A stretch of 64,000 bases of DNA from JBBIQH01 sp964475945 (GTDB lineage Archaea; Thermoproteota; Nitrososphaeria; Nitrososphaerales; Nitrosocaldaceae): positions 1 through 64,000 of the forward strand of contig CAYYYF010000004.1 in the NCBI GenBank assembly GCA_964475945.1, given 5' to 3'. The notes below the pieces were generated by a model that saw only the letters and a program-made list of their open reading frames with translations, was not told the origin of the DNA and did no database searches. Shown here in pieces: positions 14,995-23,541 of this stretch (the stretch's first letter is position 1; every line of letters starts with the position of its first letter). The translations under genes were made by a program, and so were the position numbers.

Positions 14995-17616
14995 TCAGAA
15001 GAAGAAGTCCTCTAGCTTTGATGCCCCAAGTATAACATCAAACTCATAACCTAATGCCCCAAGTATCTGATCGAATGTACTCCTCATATACTCTAAATAC
15101 TTCTCCACGTCTATCTCATCAACCCTTGCAAGCTCTACAGGCTTTACCCCAGGTTGTGTAGCTGTCTTTATAAATGAGATTATATCACCAGCCTTAACCT
15201 CCCTCTTACCATGCTCCTCAAGGAGCATCGCTGCCCTTATATGTTGTGGTACGCTCTTCTTGTAATCACTTGGTGCTTTACCTACCATGACATTGAATGC
15301 TAGATCCTCTAAAGGTATCTTCCTTGCCTTAAGTCTGTTAGCATAATCCTTAATTATCCTCCTAATCTCTTCCCTTGCTACCTCAAAGTCCTCTTGGGTA
15401 TTAACCTTGCTCAGTATATCTATTACAGAGTAGAACGCATCCCTTATGAACTTGGGCGTATGACTCTTCTTCCCTGTTAAACCCTTAACATCTACACTAC
15501 CATCTATCAATACACCTAGGTAGTTCTTCTTCCTCTCACTTAATGCAATATATCTATACTGCTTATCAAGGTCTAGATCTACACCAAGCTCCTTCCTTGC
15601 CCATGCTGCTACACTCTCTATCTGCTCCTTGCTAGCACCCTTGAGGAATAAGGAGTCTGTATCACCATATATAACTTGTATACCAAGTTCCTTGCACTTG
15701 CTTATAGTATTTGTAATTATGTATCTACCTATGGCAGCTGTAGCCTCTGCAGCAGGTAAGAAGTATAGCGGGAATATCTCAGCACCCATAACACCATAGC
15801 TTGCATTAAGTATAACCTTTAGTGCTTGGCTTATAACACTGTAAAGTTCCTTATCCTCAGGCTTTAGTGTCTTATCCTTCGATAGCTGCTTGTAGTAGTT
15901 AACCCTTAGATCCCTTAGAGAGCCTATAAGAAGCGATGTTACCCCTCTCCTCTTCATGCATACCCAATGCTCAGTCTCTGGTATTCTATTTACCTTGCAC
16001 TCCTCATGCACACATCTAACCGTCTCATAGGATAGGTTATACACCTTTATTATACTAGGGTATAGGCTTGCAAAGTCTAATACAATAACATTAAAGTGTA
16101 CTCCAGGTATAGGCTCTACAACAAAACCCCCTCTATACTTCTTATCCTTTATAACAGCAGTGGTTGATGCAACACCCTTCTGCTCAAGCTCCTCCTTCCT
16201 TGGTATAAGTATATTCCTCCTCCTATGCTCAAAGTAGATCATACTTCTTATCCATTGCGATACCCCAAGTCTTGAGAGATCCTCCATAGGCATCTTTGCT
16301 ATCCTTGCAACTGCTATAAGTAACTTTATGAGCAGATCATTGCTGAAGGTAGTTAACCTATAAGTTATCCTAGCATCGTTATAGCAGTAGTTTGCTAACT
16401 CGTACAATGGTAGATCCCCTATACTACCCTCAAACTTTATCTTAGACTCATTAAGGAGAGCTTCGCTTACACCATTAAGCGTATACTCTGAGTACTTGTG
16501 GCTGAACGCGTATATCTGTATGGATCTGTTACTGAATGTCCTATACAGGTCTATATGCACACCATGCTTTATACTTGCTGCATCTCTAAGCATTACTATA
16601 GGTATCTCACTCTTCTTTATGCCTAGGTTAAGCGCTCTATTGTAGAGATATGGCAGATCAAAGTCATCTCCATTGAATGTTATTAAGAATGGGTAATCAA
16701 GGATTCTATTGAATACATACCTTATCATCTCCCTTTCATCATCAAAGAGTAGGATATCTACACTATTATCCTTAAGCATCTTATCCATGCTACCATTGCT
16801 TACACCCTTGCGGTTAAGTAATAGCACTTCACTCATATTATCGCTAACCAATGCTACTGCTATAACCTCATTCCTTGCCTTCTGTGGGTCAGGTATCCTA
16901 TCATCCTCTGATACAACCTCGATATCCAATGCTAGCCTCTTTATTGGGGGTATAGGCTGGTTTAACAGTTTAGCCCATTCTTGCAGGTAAATCCTTAACT
17001 CCTCACTGCTACCCTTATCATGCATTATGCTATCAAATATCAACTTCTTTAGTGCTAACTCAACATTCTCATCTACCTTATACTCATGCTTCTTTATTGC
17101 ACCATTCTCTATTGAGTAGTATAACCCAACTATAAGCTGGTTATCGTATAGGTAGTTCTCATAGTACTTTATATCTGACTCCCATGTCTTAAGTAGATTC
17201 CTTATACTCTTCTCATTTGCTGTGCCTCCTATAGCAAGAGGATCTGTAGTAACTATCTTAACCAATGTTACCTCTCTATCATTGAGTATATCCATCTTCT
17301 TAACATGCTCTATCCTAACTATATCACTCCTACCTTTCAACTGCTCTAACCCTTCACCCTCTAATGCGAAGCAGTAAGGTTTATGCTCGGTCTTATCATA
17401 CCAGAGGTATATCCTACTATCCCTTGCATTGTAGAACTTGAGTATGGCAAGCCTCTTATCGCCATCATAGGTAGCAGAGACTAGTAGCGAGGGTTCAAGG
17501 TTATAAGTATCTCTGCATAACGCATTTATCTTCTCTTCAAGGTTTATACCCTTCACCCTATAGTCTGCAAGGGTATACATGCTACTACTGCTACTGCTGT
17601 TAATGCTACTTACCAT
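14995..17616 (-). CDS. polB: Family B DNA polymerase
   Basis: The 873-residue enzyme has the 3'-5' exonuclease motifs (LALDIEV at about 228-234, FNGDDFDLPYL, YCYNDARITY) and the polymerase motifs DFASLYPSII (A), KVILNASYGVMGAE (B), YGDTDSLFLKG (C) and KKNYLG. It is a replicative or repair polymerase with proofreading. The last residues, KLEDFFF, look like a PCNA-interacting peptide. The first 12 residues are mostly serine (coded by an agtagc-type repeat); homology proper begins at Met13 (MYTLADYRVKG), so ATG 17580 may be the true start. It is divergent from a Hef-like helicase, about 75-110 bp apart. Confidence 0.95.
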   Translation of the reverse strand: MVSSINSSSSSSMYTLADYRVKGINLEEKINALCRDTYNLEPSLLVSATYDGDKRLAILKFYNARDSRIYLWYDKTEHKPYCFALEGEGLEQLKGRSDIVRIEHVKKMDILNDREVTLVKIVTTDPLAIGGTANEKSIRNLLKTWESDIKYYENYLYDNQLIVGLYYSIENGAIKKHEYKVDENVELALKKLIFDSIMHDKGSSEELRIYLQEWAKLLNQPIPPIKRLALDIEVVSEDDRIPDPQKARNEVIAVALVSDNMSEVLLLNRKGVSNGSMDKMLKDNSVDILLFDDEREMIRYVFNRILDYPFLITFNGDDFDLPYLYNRALNLGIKKSEIPIVMLRDAASIKHGVHIDLYRTFSNRSIQIYAFSHKYSEYTLNGVSEALLNESKIKFEGSIGDLPLYELANYCYNDARITYRLTTFSNDLLIKLLIAVARIAKMPMEDLSRLGVSQWIRSMIYFEHRRRNILIPRKEELEQKGVASTTAVIKDKKYRGGFVVEPIPGVHFNVIVLDFASLYPSIIKVYNLSYETVRCVHEECKVNRIPETEHWVCMKRRGVTSLLIGSLRDLRVNYYKQLSKDKTLKPEDKELYSVISQALKVILNASYGVMGAEIFPLYFLPAAEATAAIGRYIITNTISKCKELGIQVIYGDTDSLFLKGASKEQIESVAAWARKELGVDLDLDKQYRYIALSERKKNYLGVLIDGSVDVKGLTGKKSHTPKFIRDAFYSVIDILSKVNTQEDFEVAREEIRRIIKDYANRLKARKIPLEDLAFNVMVGKAPSDYKKSVPQHIRAAMLLEEHGKREVKAGDIISFIKTATQPGVKPVELARVDEIDVEKYLEYMRSTFDQILGALGYEFDVILGASKLEDFFF

Positions 17617-17691
17617 ATACAGTAACTTAAACTCTTGCTAAATAAATATGATGCTAACATTTTTTATTTACATGATGTAAATGCTTTGATA

Positions 17692-19236
17692 ATGGAGTGG
17701 GTAGAGCATAGGCTCATAAAGAGCAAGAGCCTTGAGAAGAGGGAGTATCAGGTTAATATAGCAAGGGTAGCATTGGAGAGGAATACCTTGGTAGTCTTAC
17801 CTACAGGGCTTGGGAAGACATCTATAGCACTACTCTTAGCAGTGGAGATGCTTGATAAGGGTAAGAGGAGTATACTATTTGCCCCTACAAGGGTATTGGT
17901 TAACCAGCACTACAACTTCTTCAGGGGGCATATAGTAAAGGAGAGGGAGGATGATGTAGTAGTAGTAACAGGTGCAAGTTATATACATGATAGAGAGCAT
18001 GCATGGTCCAATGCAGGCATAGTATGCTCTACCCCTCAGGTAGCATTGAACGATGCAAATAGAGGGATATTAAGCATGGATGAATTCTCACTGCTCTTAT
18101 TTGATGAAGCTCATAGGGCAGTTGGTGATTATGCATATACCATGCTAGCAAGGTTAAGCACTAGAGCAAGGATAGTCGGTTTTACAGCAACACTACCAGA
18201 TGATAAGGGGAAGGTTATGGAGATAGCAGGTAACCTTAAGATAGAGAGGATAGAGGCTAGGAGTGAATTTAGTCTGGATGTTAGAGAGTATATCAAGGAT
18301 ACAAAGATAGAATTCATCAATGTAGAGCTTACACCCATACTTAAGGAGATAAGGGAGAATGTGGTTAATGCTTTAGAGAGTAGGCTAGAGTTACTAAGAT
18401 CATACAATATAATAAATAACCTAAAGGTAAGTGCAAGGGATCTATTAAAGGTAAGCGAGGAATTGAATATTATACTGCAAGGATACGATGCTAAGGCTAG
18501 CAGGGATATAGCAGAGGCGGTATACAGTGCTATAAGGCTTAACCATGCATTGAAGGTGCTTGATACACAAGGCTTGGTAGCATTCAGGATGTTCTATGAG
18601 AGGCTGGCAGAGAGAAAGGGTATTGGTGTTAAGGCACTTGTAAACAAGGATCTAAAGTATGCATATGAGCTTGCTAGGGGTGCAGAGATATCTGGTATAG
18701 AGCACCCAAAGTTAAGCAAGTTGGTAGAGGTCCTTAAAGATGTTAATAGTAACAATGGTAGGGCATTGGTATTCACAAGTTACAGGGACTCTGTATACAC
18801 AATATATAATAGGTTAAAGGAGCAAGGGTTTAAGGTAGGGTATCTCATAGGCAAGTCAGGCTCTGGCTTGAATAGGGATGAGCAGTTGAGCATGGTGGAG
18901 AAGTTCAAGTATGGAGAATACAATATACTTGTTGCAACAAGTGTAGGTGAGGAGGGCTTGGATATAGCAGAGTGCAATCTTGTAGTATTCTATGATAACG
19001 TGCCTAGTGCGATAAGGTTCATACAGAGGAAGGGTAGGACTGGTAGGAGGATAAGTGGCAGGGTTATAGTCTTGGTAACAAAGGATACAATAGATGAGGC
19101 TTACTACTGGATAAGCAGGAGGAAGGTTAAGGAGGTGAATAGTATGGTGAATATAGTAAATAGCATGCTTGCCAAGAACAGGTATATGGAGAGTAAAGGG
19201 GATGGGAAGGTGAATAGACTCGATAATTTCCTCTGA
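17692..19236 (+). CDS. Hef-type superfamily 2 helicase without nuclease domain
   Basis: The helicase has motif I PTGLGKT, the DEAH box FDEAHRAVGDY, GFTATLP, a long helical insert, then VFTSYRDSVYT and the VATSVGEEGLDIAECNLV - RKGRTGR end. This order is that of the helicase half of archaeal Hef (XPF/FANCM family), which remodels stalled replication forks. Full-length Hef has an XPF nuclease and HhH repeat after it; here the protein stops after the helicase (about 514 residues) with a tail NRLDNFL that looks like a PCNA-binding motif. The frame is open to TTG 17635, but ATG 17692 lies one archaeal promoter spacing (about 26 bp) behind a TATA-like tttttattta. Confidence 0.88.
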   Translation: MEWVEHRLIKSKSLEKREYQVNIARVALERNTLVVLPTGLGKTSIALLLAVEMLDKGKRSILFAPTRVLVNQHYNFFRGHIVKEREDDVVVVTGASYIHDREHAWSNAGIVCSTPQVALNDANRGILSMDEFSLLLFDEAHRAVGDYAYTMLARLSTRARIVGFTATLPDDKGKVMEIAGNLKIERIEARSEFSLDVREYIKDTKIEFINVELTPILKEIRENVVNALESRLELLRSYNIINNLKVSARDLLKVSEELNIILQGYDAKASRDIAEAVYSAIRLNHALKVLDTQGLVAFRMFYERLAERKGIGVKALVNKDLKYAYELARGAEISGIEHPKLSKLVEVLKDVNSNNGRALVFTSYRDSVYTIYNRLKEQGFKVGYLIGKSGSGLNRDEQLSMVEKFKYGEYNILVATSVGEEGLDIAECNLVVFYDNVPSAIRFIQRKGRTGRRISGRVIVLVTKDTIDEAYYWISRRKVKEVNSMVNIVNSMLAKNRYMESKGDGKVNRLDNFL

Positions 19237-19290
19237 TTAGGATTAAATACCTGTTTATACAATGCAGTTGTATTGCTACTATTAGTAACT

Positions 19291-19824
19291 ATGCTCTTGC
19301 TTGCATTAAATATACTTATATATATAATAACGCATACCATATACAACGAGTGGTATAGATTTGGTCTAGTCCCATCCTATCTACTTGATGATGGTATAAT
19401 CTTCATTGTAACATCCCTAACCTCAATATTCATACATGCGAATGTTGTGCATATAGCATTTAATATGCTTGCACTAGTTGCGCTTGGTAGAGTTATAGAA
19501 GGGCTTGTAGGATCATCAAGGTATGCCATAATATACATACTCTCAGGACTTAGCGGGGCATTTATGCATACTATATATGCACTTGTAACAGGTATTGGGG
19601 CTAATACACCGCTTGTAGGAGCATCTGGAGCAGTATCGGGGATAATAGGGTTGGCAGCAGCACTAGGAGATAGGTTTGCATATGTATGGCTAGGGGTGCA
19701 GTTCATATTCATAGTAACAGGGTTATCATCCATAGCATACTTTGCACATATAGGGGGGTTCGTATTTGGGTTCGTTATTGGTAGGCTTGTATATAATAAA
19801 CGTGATGATATCCTCAACTTTTAA
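19291..19824 (+). CDS. Rhomboid family intramembrane serine protease
   Basis: A polytopic protein of about 177 residues with six hydrophobic segments. The catalytic serine is in GASGAVSG, the catalytic histidine in the last helix (AHIGGFVFGF), and the family's H-x-x-x-N in an early helix (HIAFNML). Rhomboids cut substrate proteins inside the membrane. TTG 19273 is another possible start, but the TATA-like tttatac near 19255 fits ATG 19291 better. It is monocistronic and is followed by the structured RNA region. Confidence 0.88.
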   Translation: MLLLALNILIYIITHTIYNEWYRFGLVPSYLLDDGIIFIVTSLTSIFIHANVVHIAFNMLALVALGRVIEGLVGSSRYAIIYILSGLSGAFMHTIYALVTGIGANTPLVGASGAVSGIIGLAAALGDRFAYVWLGVQFIFIVTGLSSIAYFAHIGGFVFGFVIGRLVYNKRDDILNF

Positions 19825-19862
19825 TTTTAATATAATTAATATAATTAATTAATTAAGAATGA

Positions 19863-20081
19863 GGCTATCCATACTCGGGAGCATGTGGCTTTCTATATCC
19901 ATACTGCTTTGGGTTTCGGCTTGCGTATGGATATAGTTGGCCCTCCCCTTTATCCTGCTAAGCCTCTGGGTCTCCCCATCCCTCTTACAGGATAAAGGCG
20001 ACTGATGAGCCACGTGGGTATCAGAGCTTCCTCTGATACTAGCACTACTCACCAGATCACTCCCTATCCCGATGGATAGCC
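19863..20081 (-). ncRNA. Structured non-coding RNA candidate, about 219 nt, class unknown
   Basis: This stretch is clearly richer in G and C than its surroundings, which in an AT-rich thermophile marks folded RNA. Read on the minus strand, the ends pair over 10 bp (GGCTATCCAT at 20072-20081 with ATGGATAGCC at 19863-19872). Inside are three long helices: an 8-bp CTGGTGAG/CTCATCAG helix enclosing a perfect 9-bp GTATCAGAG hairpin with a GAAG loop, an 11-bp CCTTTATCCTG/CAGGATAAAGG helix, and a 12-bp CTATATCCATAC/GTATGGATATAG helix. GGGAG/CTCCC and GTGGC/GCCAC could add tertiary pairs. ATTTAAAT at 20107-20114 lies 26 bp upstream of the 5' end. RNase P and SRP signatures were not found. Strand choice rests on the promoter position. 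Confidence 0.72.
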
Positions 20082-20106
20082 TTATAATAATATACAAGGA
20101 TGTTCA

Positions 20107-20114
20107 ATTTAAAT
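20107..20114 (-). promoter_or_regulatory. TATA box for the structured RNA
   Basis: On the minus strand GATTTAAATTG with an A-rich BRE-like stretch (gaaa) before it stands 26 bp upstream of the first paired base of the RNA. This is the usual archaeal TATA-to-start distance. The upstream gene on the same strand ends at 20149, so the RNA would have its own promoter. Confidence 0.5.
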
Positions 20115-20148
20115 CTTTCTAAGTAATATCTCATACTATAACTATAGC

Positions 20149-20805
20149 CTAATAACTATAGCCTAGAGCCTCTATATCCTTAACCAACTCTATGTAAGCC
20201 TCTGGGTCCATCTCATTAACTGTAGTATCATCAGTATCTATAACAAGTATAGAGTGTAACCTAGCATTCTTTATCTCCTCAAACCTTATAGGAGGGTTTG
20301 AGTAGTATCTATCGCATAAAGCCTTAACTCTTGCTACCTCCTCGTTACCTCTATACCTTGGAGGCTTTAGGAATATCCTTTGTATGGGTAGTATGCTTAG
20401 CACTGGTGTAGCTAGTGCAAACTTGTCGGCAAATGCACTGTATCTTGCTATCTTACTTGCTATCCTAGCAGATGTGTATGTTAATGGATCCAATGCATGT
20501 TCTGGGGGCACAAACCCAGTCTCTATCTCTACTATAAGTATGTTATCACCCTTGGTAGCATACAAGTCACATACAAGTATATCGTTCAACTGCCTTTCAA
20601 CATCAACATCATATCCATACCTTATTAGGTGCTTTGCACATATAACCTCAAGCACAGAATGGTTTATCTTAACTATGTTACGTTTGTACAACTCTATAAG
20701 CCTATTCCTAACGTAGTTTACCCTTCTTACTATACTCTCATCCTCATTAATAGTTACCTTTGATACTATCTGGTCTATATCGTATGTAAACCTCTCTACA
20801 TTCAC
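20149..20805 (-). CDS. Conserved hypothetical protein, possible PD-(D/E)XK nuclease fold
   Basis: The 218-residue soluble protein has the segment VCDLYATKGDNILIVEIETG (about residues 78-97), a D-x(n)-E-x-E pattern within predicted strands that fits the PD-(D/E)XK nuclease core, after a helical region HSVLEVICAKHLIRYGYDVD. A lysine replaces no obvious position in the last strand, so catalytic ability is uncertain. The JAMM protease gene starts upstream with 35 bp between the two ORFs on the same strand, so they may be co-transcribed. The nuclease reading is inference from pattern only. Confidence 0.65.
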   Translation of the reverse strand: MNVERFTYDIDQIVSKVTINEDESIVRRVNYVRNRLIELYKRNIVKINHSVLEVICAKHLIRYGYDVDVERQLNDILVCDLYATKGDNILIVEIETGFVPPEHALDPLTYTSARIASKIARYSAFADKFALATPVLSILPIQRIFLKPPRYRGNEEVARVKALCDRYYSNPPIRFEEIKNARLHSILVIDTDDTTVNEMDPEAYIELVKDIEALGYSY

Positions 20806-20840
20806 TACATAGTGTAAGCCTAATTATCTTATATGCTTAT

Positions 20841-21224
20841 TCAATCACTTATCTCAAACCTTACATTATTGCCATCTGAGTCAAATACCTTTATATCCTC
20901 ATCCTCATATGGGTAACCAACTATTATGCTTATGAAACCTAGGAAGTTACTCATATCCTCTATAGAAGGCTCAGCTATACCACTTGGGTGTGAATGTGCA
21001 CTTCCTACTATAGATCTATCAAATGGTAGCATATGTATGGGGAAGCCAACATAGTATGGACCATGATATGATAGAGGTGGTATTAGAAGATCCTCAACAA
21101 GTAAAGTATCCTTGCTAACTCTACCTCTTAGTATGAGCATAGCCTCGTTTGGATGCCTCATCTTACAGTAAGATACTATGCTATCAATAACCCTCCTCTT
21201 TATTATTATCCTCTTCTTAAGCAT
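20841..21224 (-). CDS. JAMM/MPN+ metalloprotease (desampylase-like)
   Basis: The 127-residue protein has a complete JAMM site: E27 in HPNEAMLIL, then the zinc ligands H77 and H79 and D90 in AHSHPSGIAEPSIED (H-x-H-P-x7-S-x2-D). Archaeal stand-alone JAMM proteins such as HvJAMM1 remove ubiquitin-like SAMP proteins from targets or cleave their precursors. The window also carries a Gly-Gly ubiquitin-like protein with a C-terminal extension (13868-14134), a possible substrate, though the genes are about 7 kb apart. Confidence 0.88.
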   Translation of the reverse strand: MLKKRIIIKRRVIDSIVSYCKMRHPNEAMLILRGRVSKDTLLVEDLLIPPLSYHGPYYVGFPIHMLPFDRSIVGSAHSHPSGIAEPSIEDMSNFLGFISIIVGYPYEDEDIKVFDSDGNNVRFEISD

Positions 21225-21288
21225 AATTATAGAGTAGGTAAGAGATAGAGTCTTAAAACTTTATATGCCATAACATATATCTTATTAC

Positions 21289-22503
21289 ATGAAGCTTGAT
21301 TATCCTAGATACAGTGAGAGGTTTGGTGCACTAACTATAAATGCTGTACAGCATGTGCATGAACTAGACTCTGGTAGCGCCGAGTATCATAGGGCAAGGA
21401 CAGTTGCTCAGGTATCAGATAAAGAGTTATACGATCTATACAATAGGTTAGCAGTAGTTGTACCTATAAAGTCTGAAAGGCTTAAGTTGCTTGAGGGTGT
21501 TATAAGTGGTATACCACATGACTGCTTGGTTATAGTAGTATCAAATAGCAGTAGGAGTCCAGTAGATAGGTATAGGCTTGAGAAGGATACCTTAAAGCAT
21601 CATGTGCTTCTAACGGATAGAGATATAGTTATGATCCATCAGAAGGATGAGGTAGTTGCAGATGCATTCGAGGTCTTAAAGTATCCATACATACTTGATG
21701 GTAATAAGGTTAGGGATGGGAAGGGGGAAGGTATGCTTATAGGCTTGTTGCTAGCAAAGGCATTAGGCAAGGAGTATGTAGGCTTTATAGACTCAGATAA
21801 CTACATGCCAGGGGCTGTAAATGAGTATGTTAAGATATATGCTTCAGCAATGATAATCTCAGAATCCCCATATACAATGGTTAGGATAGCATGGAGGTAT
21901 AAGCCAAAGATATCACAAGAAGGGCTATACTTTGCAAAGTGGGGTAGAGTATCTGAGCATACAAATAAGTACCTTAACATGCTCATCTCAAGTTGCACTG
22001 GTTTTGAGACAGATATAGTTAAGACAGGTAACGCTGGGGAGCATGCAATGAGCATTAGACTTGCTGAGGTTATGGCTTATTCTTCAAGCTTTGCTATAGA
22101 GCCTTATGAACTTGTATACCTTATGGAGGAGTTTGGTGGAGTATTTGAGAGCAGATATGAGGAGGTTATGTATGAGGGTGTTAACGTACTTCAAGTAGAG
22201 ACTAGGAATCCTCACATACATGAAGATAAGGGTTCTACGCATCTAAAGGAGATGCTTAAGGAATCACTAGCAAGCATCTACTTCAGCAAGTTATGCACAA
22301 GCATAATAAAGAGGCATATAACAAATGAACTTAAACATGCTAAGGCAATAAAGAGCGTTGATGAGTTAACCCAACCAAGGATAATGCCTCCGATAAAGGA
22401 TATTGATGCTAATGAGTTCCTTAGGATAATCAAGGCTAGATCCTCAAACTTTTACTACTTTGGTAGCAACATAAGTGCGCAGATAGAGACTATAACAGTA
22501 TAA
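21289..22503 (+). CDS. mpgS: Mannosyl-3-phosphoglycerate synthase
   Basis: The 404-residue protein matches the GT55 family. Distinctive segments are MKLDYPRYSERFGALTI, VVVPIKSERLKLLEGV, the nucleotide-sugar part GFIDSDNYMPGAVNEYVKIY, and TGFETDIVKTGNAGEHAMS. It transfers mannose from GDP-mannose to 3-phosphoglycerate, making the precursor of mannosylglycerate, a compatible solute found mostly in thermophiles. The phosphatase for the second step (MpgP) is not in the window. It has its own promoter (CTTTATATG about 30 bp before ATG). Confidence 0.93.
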   Translation: MKLDYPRYSERFGALTINAVQHVHELDSGSAEYHRARTVAQVSDKELYDLYNRLAVVVPIKSERLKLLEGVISGIPHDCLVIVVSNSSRSPVDRYRLEKDTLKHHVLLTDRDIVMIHQKDEVVADAFEVLKYPYILDGNKVRDGKGEGMLIGLLLAKALGKEYVGFIDSDNYMPGAVNEYVKIYASAMIISESPYTMVRIAWRYKPKISQEGLYFAKWGRVSEHTNKYLNMLISSCTGFETDIVKTGNAGEHAMSIRLAEVMAYSSSFAIEPYELVYLMEEFGGVFESRYEEVMYEGVNVLQVETRNPHIHEDKGSTHLKEMLKESLASIYFSKLCTSIIKRHITNELKHAKAIKSVDELTQPRIMPPIKDIDANEFLRIIKARSSNFYYFGSNISAQIETITV

Positions 22504-22537
22504 CCTACAAATCATTTAAATATCTTAATTAGTTTAT

Positions 22538-22547
22538 CCTAATTAGG
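22538..22547. promoter_or_regulatory. Palindrome between TATA box and start of the TFB-like gene
   Basis: CCTAATTAGG is a perfect 10-bp palindrome lying 10 bp before ATG 22558, and a half-copy TTAATTAG sits 7 bp upstream of it. An ATTTAAATATC TATA element is at about 22514-22524. A protein bound here would cover the transcription start, so it may be an operator, possibly autoregulatory. Confidence 0.4.
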
Positions 22548-22557
22548 TGAGACTAAT

Positions 22558-23124
22558 ATGAGTACTAGCATATATGGTATTGAGAGTATGATGCTTGATG
22601 CAGCAAGGATGCTTGGTGTTGATATTAATATAGATAGAGCACTACAGATATACAACAGGTATATAACTGTAAAGAGTGTAGGGAAGAGGTCTAGGAGGTT
22701 ACTTGCATATACTGCACTATACCTGTCGTTAAGGATAGAGGGTATACCAATAACCATTAACAGGTTCTCAAGGGTGTTAGAGATAAGTGTAAGATCATTA
22801 AGCTCATGCTATAGGAGTATGATAAGAGAGCTAGGAATAATACTGCCAAGTATAGAGATTGAGAGGTATGTTGCTTACATACTTGAGTCTTTAGATCTTA
22901 ATGAGAGGGTAAGGTATGATGCATTACACATAGCAGAGTCCTTAAAGACAAGGAATCTTGTAAATGGTAAGAATCCTGCTGGTATGGCAGCTGCAGTTGT
23001 GTGCCTTGCAGTTAGTAGATACACTAATGCTTGCAGATATGTAAGGAGCATTGCATCCCTCGTTGGTATAAGTATGGTAACATTAAGGAAGAGGATGAAT
23101 GAGCTTGCTACCATGTTATATTAA
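22558..23124 (+). CDS. TFB-like protein lacking the N-terminal zinc ribbon
   Basis: The 188-residue protein is made of two cyclin-like repeats as in transcription factor B: repeat 1 about 20-95 (YITVKSVGKRSRRLLAYTALYLSLR, INRFSRVLEISVRSLSSCYR) and repeat 2 about 105-185 (NGKNPAGMAAAVVCLAVSRY, SIASLVGISMVTLRKRMNEL). Ordinary archaeal TFB has about 300 residues, with a zinc ribbon and B-finger in front that recruit and open RNA polymerase. Both are missing here and no zinc knuckles are seen upstream in any frame near 22558. It could bind TBP-DNA without recruiting polymerase, hence act as a regulator. Family assignment is fairly sure; function is inference. Confidence 0.75.
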   Translation: MSTSIYGIESMMLDAARMLGVDINIDRALQIYNRYITVKSVGKRSRRLLAYTALYLSLRIEGIPITINRFSRVLEISVRSLSSCYRSMIRELGIILPSIEIERYVAYILESLDLNERVRYDALHIAESLKTRNLVNGKNPAGMAAAVVCLAVSRYTNACRYVRSIASLVGISMVTLRKRMNELATMLY

Positions 23125-23164
23125 AAGGAAAGAATAATTATAGCATCCAATCAATTGTTATTAA

Positions 23165-23497
23165 ATGCCAAGTAAAATAGTAGTGATAGAGGTAGGGAAA
23201 TCTGTAGTTGGTGCTGTGATAAAGAATCTAGGCAAACCATATGCAGTTGTAAGTTACCCTAGGGAAGTGCACGTAAGCGAGTTCAAGAAGATACTGAAAG
23301 AGGCGTATGAGAAGATAAATGATGCATGCTCAGATGGAGATGAGGTATGGATAGTACTCTCTGGTCCTTTAGCACTGATATTTCAACTAGGTCAGCTTGT
23401 AGGTTTGAATAAGAGTGTAAAGATACTACAGTACTATGGTGGGGAGTATAATATAGTGCCAGATATAAGCGAGGAGGAGTTTATAAAGCAGAAATAA
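23165..23497 (+). CDS. Small conserved protein, Rossmann-like
   Basis: The 110-residue protein has alternating strands and helices: a VVVIEVGKSVVGAVI strand at the start, a helix, VWIVLSGPLALIFQLGQLVG, then VKILQYYGGEYNIVPDI. The Ser-Gly-Pro-loop-helix-strand ending is reminiscent of Rossmann-type sensor domains such as CARF or SAVED, but it is too short for a confident call. It lies between the TFB-like gene and alaS on the same strand (40 and 44 bp gaps). Function unknown. Confidence 0.65.
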   Translation: MPSKIVVIEVGKSVVGAVIKNLGKPYAVVSYPREVHVSEFKKILKEAYEKINDACSDGDEVWIVLSGPLALIFQLGQLVGLNKSVKILQYYGGEYNIVPDISEEEFIKQK

Positions 23498-23541
23498 GAT
23501 AAGAGAAAAGATTAATAGCTTAATAGTAACATGCTAATACA

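Noticed and set aside
19863..20081. RNase P RNA or SRP RNA
   Set aside because: Neither the RNase P conserved regions nor the SRP54-binding loop could be found on either strand, and the order of helices fits neither. Kept as an unclassified RNA.
19849..20097. 82-residue minus-strand ORF over the structured RNA
   Set aside because: The composition follows RNA helices rather than codon use, the peptide has no family look, and the strong base pairing explains the open frame better.
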